Shown piece by piece: positions 7,473 through 14,037 of a DNA stretch of 20,273 bases; the first letter of the stretch is position 1; each line of letters opens with the position of its first letter. Below the pieces are notes generated by a model. That model was not told where the DNA came from. It searched no databases and saw only the letters and a program-made list of their open reading frames with translations. The position numbers and the translations under genes were made by a program. The DNA is taken from contig CATWUX010000030.1 in the NCBI GenBank assembly GCA_958354085.1, positions 1-20,273 of the forward strand. The letters are read 5' to 3'. The DNA comes from an uncultured Oscillospiraceae bacterium. GTDB taxonomy: Bacteria; Bacillota; Clostridia; Oscillospirales; Acutalibacteraceae.

Positions 7473-8348
7473 CTATATAGTCGGATTGCTTGTCCAGATA
7501 GCGGTTGCGCCGCAGGGGAGAATCTGCCGGCTGACCGTGACCGGCAGCCCGATCTCGTCAGCCGTGGTCATGCCGCCGTGCTTTTTTGCGACGCGCACGC
7601 CGAGAATATACTGCATCACCGACGGCGACAGCCCGGTGGTATAGGAGTTGATAAGGAAAAAGAGAGGTCTTTCGGAAAGCAGGGCGGCGCATTGCTCGAC
7701 CAGACCGTCGATTTGCTCCTCCAGCTTCCAGACTTCGCCGCCCGGGCCGCGCCCGTAGGACGGCGGATCCATCAAAATGGCATCGTAGGTGTTGCCGCGG
7801 CGTTGTTCCCGCTGCACGAATTTGCCGCAGTCGTCCACCAGCCACCGCATAGGGCGATCAGCCAGCTCCGACTCCGCGACGTTTTCCCGGCCCCACGCGA
7901 CCATGCCCTTGGAGGCATCCACGTGGGTGACGTGTGCGCCGGCGGCGGCGCAGGCAAGCGTTGCGCCGCCGGTATAGCCGAACAGGTTCAGAACGCGGAT
8001 GGGACGGCCGGCGGCGCGGATTTTTTCCGCCATCCAGTCCCAGTTAACCGCCTGCTCCGGAAAGAGGCCGGTGTGCTTGAAGCCCATCGGCTTGAGGTTG
8101 AAGCGCAGCGCACCGTAACCGATCTGCCAAACGTCCGGCAGCGGCTTATACGGCTCCCAATGTCCGCCGCCGGTGCCGGCACGATGGTAACGGGCGTGTG
8201 CCTGCCGCCACCGCGGATCGGTTTTGGGTGTGTTCCACAGGATCTGCGGATCGGGGCGGATCAGCAGAATATCGCCCCACCGTTCCAGCCGCTCGCCCGC
8301 GGACGCGTCGATCAATTCATAGTCTTTCCAGTTTTCCGCCGCTCTCAT
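7473..8348 (-). CDS. Class I SAM-dependent methyltransferase, RlmI/RlmK-like
   Basis: A predicted Rossmann-fold methyltransferase of 291 residues. The SAM-binding motif I is VLNLFGYTGGAT (119-130), followed by the acidic loop VDAS with D144 and D172 in VDDC. The catalytic-loop motif is DPPSYGRGP (194-202). This arrangement is that of the family that includes 23S rRNA cytosine-5 methyltransferases such as RlmI. The N-terminal PUA RNA-binding domain of RlmI is absent; instead there is a roughly 80-residue lead-in with a WGDILLIRPDPQILW strand-rich segment. An rRNA substrate is therefore only an inference. GGAGG lies 6 nt before the ATG at 8348. It sits 29 nt after glmM and 26 nt before ecfA1, so it is an operon member. 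Confidence 0.85.
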   Translation of the reverse strand: MRAAENWKDYELIDASAGERLERWGDILLIRPDPQILWNTPKTDPRWRQAHARYHRAGTGGGHWEPYKPLPDVWQIGYGALRFNLKPMGFKHTGLFPEQAVNWDWMAEKIRAAGRPIRVLNLFGYTGGATLACAAAGAHVTHVDASKGMVAWGRENVAESELADRPMRWLVDDCGKFVQREQRRGNTYDAILMDPPSYGRGPGGEVWKLEEQIDGLVEQCAALLSERPLFFLINSYTTGLSPSVMQYILGVRVAKKHGGMTTADEIGLPVTVSRQILPCGATAIWTSNPTI

Positions 8349-8377
8349 CGCGTTCCTCCGTTAGTTTGTGTGTCTTT

Positions 8378-9733
8378 TTATACCGCGCCGATAGCGGCCT
8401 TGATTTTCTCGCCCAGTTCCACCGCTACGCGGTTGATGTGATCGAATTCTTTTCCTTCCACCATGATGCGCAGCAGCGGTTCAGTACCGGAAACACGTAC
8501 CAGCACGCGTCCGTCCCGCCCCAGCGCGGCATTCGCGCTTTCGATTTCCTTTGCCAGCGCCGTGTCGGCGGTATAGAGCGCCTTTTGTTCGGCGGTGGCT
8601 TTGACGTTAATCATGACCTGCGGATACCGTTCCATGACGCTGCAAAAACGGGACAGCTTGACGCCTTTTTCACGGCAGGCGGTCAGCAGCTTGAGCGCGG
8701 ACAGTTGTCCGTCGCCGGTGGTCGCGTGATGCAGGAAGATGATATGTCCGGATTGCTCGCCGCCGATGCAGTAGCCGCTTTTGCGCATTTCCTCCAGCAC
8801 ATAGCGGTCGCCGACCTTGGTGGAGACCGGCGTGATGCCGTTTGCTTCGCAGCAGCGGAAGAAGCCGAGGTTGGACATGACGGTCACAACGGCGGCGTCC
8901 CGATCCAGCTCGCCCTTTGCTTTCATATCCATCGCCAGCGCAGCGATGATTTTGTCGCCGTCGATCAGGTTGCCCTGCTCGTCAACCGCCAGACAGCGGT
9001 CGGCGTCACCGTCAAAGGCAACGCCTGCAAAGTATTTGAGCTTTTTGACAAATTCCGACAGCTGGTCGATGTGCGTCGAGCCGCAGTCGGCGTTGATGTT
9101 TACGCCGTCCGGCTGATCGTTGAGAAACACGCAGTCGGCGCCCAGCGCGGAAAACAGCTTGCGCGCCGTCGCGCTGGCCGAGCCGTTGGCGCAGTCCACC
9201 GCCAGCTTCATGCCGCGCAGGCTCACATCGGTGACGGACAGTAGATGCCGAACGTAGTCATCCACCGCGCTTTTGCAGTGCGTCACGCGGCCGATATCGC
9301 CGCCGGTCGGGCAGGGGGGCGTCTGCGCGCCGTCCAGTACGATCGCTTCGATCTCCTCTTCGAGTTCGTCGGACAATTTATAGCCTTCGCCGTTGAAAAT
9401 TTTGATGCCGTTGTATTCGCAGGGGTTGTGCGATGCGGAGATCATCACGCCCGCGTCCGCCTCATAGTGCTTGACCAGATAGGCGACAGCCGGCGTCGGT
9501 ACAACGCCCAGCAGCGTAACGTCCGCTCCCACCGAGCAGAAGCCGGCGACCAGCGCCGCCTCCAGCATATCGGAGGAGATGCGCGTGTCTTTGCCGATGA
9601 CCACACGAGGGCGGCGGTGCTCGGCGTCGATCAGCACCATGGCGGCGGCACGGCCGATGGCCATGGCTTGCTCACAGGTCAGCTCCGTGTTGGCAACGCC
9701 GCGCGCGCCGTCTGTTCCAAAAAGTCTTCCCAT
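8378..9733 (-). CDS. glmM: Phosphoglucosamine mutase GlmM
   Basis: Converts glucosamine-6-phosphate to glucosamine-1-phosphate, the route to UDP-GlcNAc for peptidoglycan. The 451-residue length is standard. The N-terminus GRLFGTDGARG is diagnostic. The phosphoserine loop ISASHNP has catalytic Ser101, the magnesium loop is DGDADR (241-246), the sugar-binding loop is GEQSGH (325-330), and the phosphate-binding loop is RVSGTEP (413-419). All key residues are present. The ATG at 9733 has GAGGG at a 9-nt spacing; the frame stays open to 9799, but that extension has no family counterpart. It follows ruvB by 81 nt, the largest gap among its neighbours, with no convincing promoter in it. Confidence 0.97.
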   Translation of the reverse strand: MGRLFGTDGARGVANTELTCEQAMAIGRAAAMVLIDAEHRRPRVVIGKDTRISSDMLEAALVAGFCSVGADVTLLGVVPTPAVAYLVKHYEADAGVMISASHNPCEYNGIKIFNGEGYKLSDELEEEIEAIVLDGAQTPPCPTGGDIGRVTHCKSAVDDYVRHLLSVTDVSLRGMKLAVDCANGSASATARKLFSALGADCVFLNDQPDGVNINADCGSTHIDQLSEFVKKLKYFAGVAFDGDADRCLAVDEQGNLIDGDKIIAALAMDMKAKGELDRDAAVVTVMSNLGFFRCCEANGITPVSTKVGDRYVLEEMRKSGYCIGGEQSGHIIFLHHATTGDGQLSALKLLTACREKGVKLSRFCSVMERYPQVMINVKATAEQKALYTADTALAKEIESANAALGRDGRVLVRVSGTEPLLRIMVEGKEFDHINRVAVELGEKIKAAIGAV

Positions 9734-9814
9734 TCGTTTGTTCCCTCTTTCCCACAATCGGTAAAATCCATTTGCTCTATATTCACGCCCGTCCCACAAC
9801 AGGCGGAATATGTG

Positions 9815-10855
9815 TTATTCAAACGTAAGCTGTGCCGGCGCCGCCGCGTTTCCCGTATACGCGATTCCCAGGTGCGCATACGCGGCGGGCAGCACCACGC
9901 GTCCGCGCGGCGTGCGGTTGAGAAAGCCGATTTGCATCAGGTACGGCTCATAAACGTCCTCGATCGTGACGGCTTCTTCCCCGATGACGGCGGCGAGCGT
10001 TTCCAGCCCGACCGGTCCGCCGTTATAGTGACGGATCATGGCTTCCAGCATCCGCCGATCCACCATATCCAGCCCCAGCTCGTCGACCTCCAGACGGTCG
10101 AGAGCGGCGCGGGCGGTATCCGCGTTGATGTCGCCGTTATTCATGACCTGTGCAAAATCGCGCACGCGTTTAAGCATCCGGTTGGCGATACGCGGCGTGC
10201 CGCGGCAGCGGGAGGCGATCTCCAGCGCACCGTCCCGGTCGCAGGAGATGTTGAGAATATGCGCGCTGCGGGTGACGATTTCCGCCAGTTCCTCCGGCGT
10301 ATACAGCTCCAGCCGCAGCACCACGCCGAATCGGTCGCGCAGCGGCGCAGACAGTTGTCCTGCGCGTGTGGTCGCGCCGATCAGAGTGAATTTCGGCAGC
10401 GGCAGATGAATGGACATTGCGCCTTGCCCCTTGCCGTTCATAATATCGATTGCAAAATCCTCCATAGCGGGGTACAAAATTTCTTCGACCGTGCGGGAGA
10501 GACGATGAATCTCATCAATAAACAGCACATCGCCCGGTTCCAGATTGGTGAGCAGCGCGGCCAGATCGCCGGGACGCTCCAGAGCCGGACCGGAGGTGAT
10601 GCGGAAGTTCACGCCCATTTCGTTGGCGATGATCGCCGCCAGCGTTGTTTTTCCCAGACCGGGAGGGCCGTACAGCAGCACGTGATCCAGCGCTTCGCCG
10701 CGGATTTTGGCCGCGTCAATAAAAACCGACAGGTTTTCCTTGACCTTGGTCTGTCCGATGTATTCCTGTAGGGCGCGCGGGCGCAGCGGATTGTCGCCCT
10801 CGTCCTCGGGGATGTATTCCGTTGAAACCATACGGTTTTCGTAATCCATTTCCAT
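9815..10855 (-). CDS. ruvB: Holliday junction branch migration DNA helicase RuvB
   Basis: Hexameric AAA+ motor that, with RuvA, drives branch migration of Holliday junctions in recombinational repair. The 346-residue protein has Walker A GPPGLGKT (63-70), Walker B LFIDEIH (111-117), sensor 1 in GATTRAG (160-166), the arginine-finger region PLRDRFG (171-177), and a C-terminal winged-helix domain from about 265. GAGGAG lies 8 nt before the ATG at 10855; an alternative ATG two codons later is possible. It follows ruvA by 15 nt in a complete ruvC-ruvA-ruvB set, so all three resolvasome parts are made from one transcript. A short alanine-rich tail ends in LTFE. Confidence 0.98.
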   Translation of the reverse strand: MEMDYENRMVSTEYIPEDEGDNPLRPRALQEYIGQTKVKENLSVFIDAAKIRGEALDHVLLYGPPGLGKTTLAAIIANEMGVNFRITSGPALERPGDLAALLTNLEPGDVLFIDEIHRLSRTVEEILYPAMEDFAIDIMNGKGQGAMSIHLPLPKFTLIGATTRAGQLSAPLRDRFGVVLRLELYTPEELAEIVTRSAHILNISCDRDGALEIASRCRGTPRIANRMLKRVRDFAQVMNNGDINADTARAALDRLEVDELGLDMVDRRMLEAMIRHYNGGPVGLETLAAVIGEEAVTIEDVYEPYLMQIGFLNRTPRGRVVLPAAYAHLGIAYTGNAAAPAQLTFE

Positions 10856-10870
10856 GCCGGCTTCTCCTCG

Positions 10871-11476
10871 TTACTGTTTTCTTGCCAGTGCCTTGAGCGC
10901 GTCCCGCACCAGCGTTTCCACCGGCAGGGCGCTGTCCAGCTTGCCGACCGCCGCGGAAGCTTCACCCGCGCTGAAGCCCAGTACCGTCAGGGCACTGACC
11001 GCTTCCGCCGCGTTGCCGGCAGCCGAAAAGCCGCCGGCCGGCTGCGAAAGATCCAGCTCAGCGCTCGCCGCCAGCGCGCCCATTTTGTCTTTCAGCTCCA
11101 GCACGATACGCTGCGCCAGCTTGGGGCCGACGCCCTGCGCCTTGGTCAGCGCTTTATGATCGCCCGTCGCCACGGCCAGCGCCACCCGCTCCGGTGACAG
11201 CTCGGACAAAATAGAGATCGCGGCCTTCGGGCCGACGCCGGTGATCGTGGTCAGCTGCTTGAAGGCGTTCAGCTCGGCCGTATCGGCAAAGCCGAACAGC
11301 TCAATGGCGTCCTCCCGGACGTTCATGATAGTAAACAGCATTGCCTCGCCGCCCAAAGCGGGCAGCTGGCGGGCGGTATTCATCGTAATACGGCAACGAA
11401 AGCCCACACCGCCGCATTCCAGCACGGCAACGCTCGGTTCCATGTGAATCAGTTTTCCGCGAACGCTGTATAACAT
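10871..11476 (-). CDS. ruvA: Holliday junction branch migration protein RuvA
   Basis: Binds four-way junctions as a tetramer and loads RuvB. The 201-residue protein has the N-terminal OB-fold (about 1-64, beginning LYSVRGKL). Two helix-hairpin-helix motifs follow in the middle domain, with VGPK at 81-84 and again at 116-119. A flexible alanine-rich linker leads to the C-terminal RuvB-contact domain at about 153-200 (EAVSALTVLGFS). AAGGAG lies about 8 nt before the ATG at 11476. It lies 12 nt after ruvC and 15 nt before ruvB. Confidence 0.97.
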   Translation of the reverse strand: MLYSVRGKLIHMEPSVAVLECGGVGFRCRITMNTARQLPALGGEAMLFTIMNVREDAIELFGFADTAELNAFKQLTTITGVGPKAAISILSELSPERVALAVATGDHKALTKAQGVGPKLAQRIVLELKDKMGALAASAELDLSQPAGGFSAAGNAAEAVSALTVLGFSAGEASAAVGKLDSALPVETLVRDALKALARKQ

Positions 11477-11488
11477 GAGGGTTCTCCT

Positions 11489-12004
11489 TTATATAAATGT
11501 ATTTTGACAGGACAGCAGGGTGCGTTTCAGTGCTGTGCCGCCCATCTGTCCATGACAGATCGCGATTGCCAGCGCGTCGGCCGTGTCGTCCGGCTTGGGA
11601 ACTTCCCGCAACCGAAGCAGCCGGCGTGTCATTTCCATGACCTGCGGCTTTTCCGCTTTGCCGTAGCCGGTGACGGCGCTTTTGACCTGCAGCGGCGTAT
11701 ATTCAAACAGCGGTATGCCGCTTTTCTGGGCGGCGAGAAGGATTACTCCCCGTGCCTCCGCCACGTCAATAGCGGTTTTCTGGTTGTTCTGAAAATACAG
11801 TTTTTCCACCGCGATCGCATCCGGCCGGTGTTTGGTCAGAATCTGTTCCATCCCGTCATAGATGACTTCCAACCGGCGGGAGAACGGCATACCGGCCGGC
11901 GTGGTGACGGCGCCGAACGCCAACGGCGAAAAGCGGCCGCCTTCATAGCGCAGGACGCCCCAGCCGACAATGGCATAGCCCGGGTCAATTCCCAATATCC
12001 GCAT
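11489..12004 (-). CDS. ruvC: Crossover junction endodeoxyribonuclease RuvC
   Basis: Resolves Holliday junctions by paired symmetric nicks. The 171-residue length is standard. The RNase H-like acidic active site is complete: D7 in GIDPG, E67 in VEKLYF, and D140 and D143 in DDTADALAIA. I start at the ATG at 12004, with GGAG 8 nt upstream; the frame continues upstream to an ATG directly after the udp stop, but that stretch covers the ruvC promoter and lacks family similarity. The gene has its own promoter-like element (12051-12079), and an SOS-like palindrome lies further upstream. This fits the known DNA-damage control of ruv genes in many bacteria, although control here is inferred. Confidence 0.97.
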   Translation of the reverse strand: MRILGIDPGYAIVGWGVLRYEGGRFSPLAFGAVTTPAGMPFSRRLEVIYDGMEQILTKHRPDAIAVEKLYFQNNQKTAIDVAEARGVILLAAQKSGIPLFEYTPLQVKSAVTGYGKAEKPQVMEMTRRLLRLREVPKPDDTADALAIAICHGQMGGTALKRTLLSCQNTFI

Positions 12005-12050
12005 GGTATGTTCTCCTTCCTTTTCCGCCGGTTTGAAAGCATTATTCGTT

Positions 12051-12079
12051 AGTATACCATATTCTGCGGGGGACGGCAA
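12051..12079 (-). promoter_or_regulatory. Candidate sigma-A promoter for ruvCAB
   Basis: Minus strand: TTGCCG (12074-12079), a 17-nt spacer, TATACT (12051-12056), with an extended -10 TGG immediately before it. The predicted leader to the ruvC ATG is about 40 nt. The -10 region and part of the spacer are nearly identical to the udp promoter at 12952-12980. Confidence 0.65.
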
Positions 12080-12107
12080 TATCCCTATAGGGGAAATTTG
12101 CAAAAAT

Positions 12108-12121
12108 CGAACAAATTTTCG
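12108..12121. promoter_or_regulatory. Candidate LexA (SOS) operator upstream of ruvC
   Basis: The 14-mer CGAACAAATTTTCG differs at one position from the palindrome CGAAC-N4-GTTCG, which corresponds to the Gram-positive LexA box (CGAAC-RNRY-GTTYG). It lies 28 nt upstream of the ruvC -35 and next to the udp stop codon. It overlaps a separate AT-rich inverted repeat, AAATTTG/CAAATTT (12094-12100 and 12112-12118). Functional ruv genes often belong to the SOS regulon; binding here is inferred from the match alone. Confidence 0.4.
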
Positions 12122-12124
12122 CAT

Positions 12125-12895
12125 TTAGCGTTTCTCTGCCGCAGCCATTAGGTCACGCAGCGCGGCAATGGCTGTATCGATCGCCGCAGAGGTGTCCTCC
12201 GAACGCGGATTGTCCAAACCGGCTGCCGCACGTTCCTGATTCCAGACCGTGTTCAGCACGCAGCCGGTGCGCAATCCCAGCGAGGCGCCGACGATGAATA
12301 AGGCGGCGGATTCCATTTCCGAAGCCAGACACCCGCCTTTACACCATGCCTGCCACTGGTATTGCAGCCGCGGAGCGATGGGGGAGGCGTCGGGGCTGTG
12401 CTGACCGTAGAACGAGTCCTTGCACTGCACCACACCGGCGTGGACGCGGCGGCCGGCAGAACGTGCGGCGTTTACCAGCGCGTTGGTCACGTCCAGATCG
12501 GCAACGGCGGGAAATTCGAGCGGCAGATATTCGCGCGAGGTTCCTTCCTGCCGGATGGCGGCGGTGGCGACCACAAGGTCGCCGCCCAGCACATCCAGAT
12601 GCATTCCGCCGCAGGTACCGATGCGAATCAGCGTATGCACGCCGCAGCGTGCCAGTTCTTCTACGCAGATGGCTGTGGAGGGGCCGCCGATTCCGTGGGA
12701 GGTGATCAACAGCCGTTGCCCGTTCAGCTTGGCTGCCCAAGTGGTGTATTCCCGATTTTGTGCCACGAAGCTGGGTTGTTCCAAGCGGCGGGCGATCCCT
12801 TCCACCCGTCCGGGATCGCCGGTCAGCAGGGCAAAGCCGGCGCCTTGTGAGGGGGCAAGCCCAATGTGATAGAGCGTTTCTCCGTGTATATTCAT
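12125..12895 (-). CDS. udp: Uridine phosphorylase
   Basis: Splits uridine by phosphorolysis to uracil and ribose-1-phosphate in pyrimidine salvage. The 256-residue protein aligns by eye along its whole length with E. coli Udp. Shared features are the phosphate-binding GDPGR (26-30), the NREYTTW segment, HGIGGPST (68-74), RIGTCGG (91-97), PLEFPAVAD (125-133), SFYG (161-164) and the ribose-binding EMES (193-196). RIGT and EMES place it in the NP-I nucleoside phosphorylase family. The C-terminal half is more divergent, so another uridine- or purine-type NP-I specificity cannot be fully excluded. The ATG at 12895 has only a modest AGGAT site. It has its own promoter-like element and is separated from ruvC by 120 nt that hold a second promoter, so sharing a transcript with ruvCAB is optional. 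Confidence 0.88.
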   Translation of the reverse strand: MNIHGETLYHIGLAPSQGAGFALLTGDPGRVEGIARRLEQPSFVAQNREYTTWAAKLNGQRLLITSHGIGGPSTAICVEELARCGVHTLIRIGTCGGMHLDVLGGDLVVATAAIRQEGTSREYLPLEFPAVADLDVTNALVNAARSAGRRVHAGVVQCKDSFYGQHSPDASPIAPRLQYQWQAWCKGGCLASEMESAALFIVGASLGLRTGCVLNTVWNQERAAAGLDNPRSEDTSAAIDTAIAALRDLMAAAEKR

Positions 12896-12951
12896 AGCAG
12901 CATCCTATCCTTTCCGCGCTTCCCGTGAGATGTGGATTTTCTTGCTATCTT

Positions 12952-12980
12952 AGTATACCATATCTGCGCGGAAAAGTCTT
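12952..12980 (-). promoter_or_regulatory. Candidate sigma-A promoter for udp
   Basis: Minus strand: AAGACT (12975-12980), a 17-nt spacer, TATACT (12952-12957) with an extended -10 TGG. The weak -35 is offset by the extended -10. It gives a leader of roughly 50 nt. The surrounding 19 nt nearly repeat the ruvC promoter. Confidence 0.55.
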
Positions 12981-13070
12981 ACAAAAACGTTAACGACAAA
13001 ATGGTTTTTAGGTTTATCGAGGATTATTTTATCACCTACAAAAACCAACGCGTCTCAGACAAAAGAGTAC

Positions 13071-13099
13071 TTGATAAATCAGCGCGGAGATGCTATAAT
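13071..13099 (+). promoter_or_regulatory. Strong sigma-A promoter
   Basis: TTGATA (13071-13076), exactly 17 nt, then perfect TATAAT (13094-13099). It is the best promoter in the window. The expected start is near 13106, about 200 nt upstream of the next start codon, leaving a long non-coding 5' region that folds well. It is divergent from the udp promoter, 90 nt away. Confidence 0.85.
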
Positions 13100-13105
13100 A
13101 GCATA

Positions 13106-13255
13106 GCGTTTTATGGCGTTTGGACAAGATGCATTTTGCTGCGGCAGCGGCATCCCCGCTTCCCCTCTACAGCGATAAATAGACTTTGGGTTCCGCCATA
13201 GGACAGCGCTTCGTATTGCAAAATTCCTCCTGGTCTCTTGGGCGGCAAAGCGGGC
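13106..13255 (+). ncRNA. Candidate 6S RNA-like structured RNA (or structured leader)
   Basis: The region begins at the start site predicted from a strong promoter and has no credible coding frame. Its ends pair as a long imperfect duplex: 13107-13112 with 13247-13252, 13116-13117 with 13242-13243, interrupted pairs 13122-13131 with 13226-13236, and seven unbroken pairs 13133-13139 with 13218-13224. Inside is a large open region (about 13140-13156 and 13196-13217). It is capped by a hairpin in which TCTA and TAGA (13166-13169 and 13180-13183) and nearby CCC/GGG pair. Closing stem, central bubble and terminal stem are the 6S RNA architecture that mimics an open promoter. The length (about 150 nt) is short for 6S, and I recognise no conserved primary sequence. 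An alternative stem, TATGGCG (13112-13118) with CGCCATA (13194-13200), is also possible. No U-tract terminator follows, so it may instead be the leader of the next gene. Confidence 0.42.
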
Positions 13256-13304
13256 AAGAGGAATGATAAGAAATTGTTTAATTTAGAGAAAAGAGGCGTT
13301 ATTC

Positions 13305-14015
13305 ATGTCCAGAGAATGGGTTCTGGCCGGTGTCAGCGAGGAAGAGCTGCAACCGCCTCCGCCGCCCGAACAGCCCAAAACCCCGAAAGGGAAATGGGAA
13401 AATTATTGGTATCATTATAAGTGGCATACGATTGGCGCATTGGCGGCGCTGGTCGTGGTGACCGTGCTTGTTGTGCAGATGCTGAACCTGGATGAGCCGG
13501 ATTATCGCTTCGCATTGGTAACCGAGGGAGCGATGTTCTCCTCTTCGATTGACGCATTGCAGGCGGAGCTTGCCAAATACGGCAAGGATTTGGACGGCGA
13601 CGGCAAGGTCGAGGTGTTGGTTGAAAACCTGTATATCGGCGCGGATCAGATGGCGGCGGCTATGTCGCAAAAACTGGTGGTATATCTCGCAGCCGGCGAT
13701 GTTATGGGGTATATTTTTGAACCGAAAGCCTATGAGAGCCGTATTCCCGCACTGGAGGAGAATGGCGGGCATTTCTTCGATCAGATGGCTTTGGAAGTGC
13801 CCGGCATGAACGAAGCGGGGACATACTGGAATTGGAAAGACAATCCCGTTCGGCAGGCCGAGGGCTTGAATCTGCTCCCGCAGGAGCTGTATTTCGGTGT
13901 ACGTACCGCCGTTGGTACAGCCGGAGACAAAGGCAGCGTCAGCCGGCACGATGCGTGCTTGGAACTGCTGCAGGCGTTTATTACCAAAACTCAGCCGGAT
14001 TCGACAGGGAACTAA
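13305..14015 (+). CDS. Membrane-anchored protein of unknown function
   Basis: A 236-residue protein I cannot name. A proline-rich cytoplasmic start (LQPPPPPEQPKTPKGK, 16-30) and an aromatic patch (WENYWYHYKWH, 31-41) precede one membrane segment at about 42-60. About 175 outward-facing residues follow. The outer part contains DLDGDGKVEV (95-104), which resembles a calcium-binding EF-hand or dockerin-type loop, then alternating strand and helix patterns ending in a polar tail. The aromatic patch before the membrane segment is, from memory, common in uncharacterised clostridial proteins. The ATG at 13305 has AGAGG 9 nt upstream. It lies downstream of the candidate structured RNA and 22 nt before ilvD, so it probably shares a transcript with ilvD, but no functional link is evident. 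Confidence 0.75.
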   Translation: MSREWVLAGVSEEELQPPPPPEQPKTPKGKWENYWYHYKWHTIGALAALVVVTVLVVQMLNLDEPDYRFALVTEGAMFSSSIDALQAELAKYGKDLDGDGKVEVLVENLYIGADQMAAAMSQKLVVYLAAGDVMGYIFEPKAYESRIPALEENGGHFFDQMALEVPGMNEAGTYWNWKDNPVRQAEGLNLLPQELYFGVRTAVGTAGDKGSVSRHDACLELLQAFITKTQPDSTGN

Positions 14016-14037
14016 TCAAAAGAGAAGAGGATGTTTT

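Noticed and set aside
7467..8441. 324-codon plus-strand frame opposite the methyltransferase
   Set aside because: The minus strand encodes complete SAM-binding and DPPSYG motifs; the plus frame has none.
9734..9814. Promoter for glmM in the 81-nt gap after ruvB
   Set aside because: A TATAGA hexamer is present, but no -35 at an acceptable distance; left uncalled.
9245..10771. A 508-codon open frame on the plus strand opposite ruvB and glmM
   Set aside because: It lies wholly antisense to two conserved genes, has low-complexity arginine/histidine/glutamine-rich composition, no recognisable domain and no good ribosome binding site. Such mirror frames are expected in GC-rich codon usage.
12083..12092. 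Palindrome CCCTATAGGG near the ruvC promoter as a terminator for udp
   Set aside because: The stem is too short, without a U-tract, and has an unfavourable loop; it could be an operator, but nothing supports that.
11489..12124. Longer RuvC beginning directly after the udp stop
   Set aside because: The extra 40 residues would be encoded by the promoter region and match nothing in RuvC; the ATG at 12004 has a proper Shine-Dalgarno.
12932..13201. 89-codon plus-strand frame in the udp/ncRNA gap
   Set aside because: It runs through the strong promoter at 13071-13099 and the structured region, lacks a ribosome binding site and has no protein-like pattern.
13237..13261. Inverted repeat CTCTTG/CAAGAG as terminator of the candidate RNA
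   Set aside because: Only a 6-bp stem with a 14-nt loop and no T-run afterwards, so it does not look like an intrinsic terminator.
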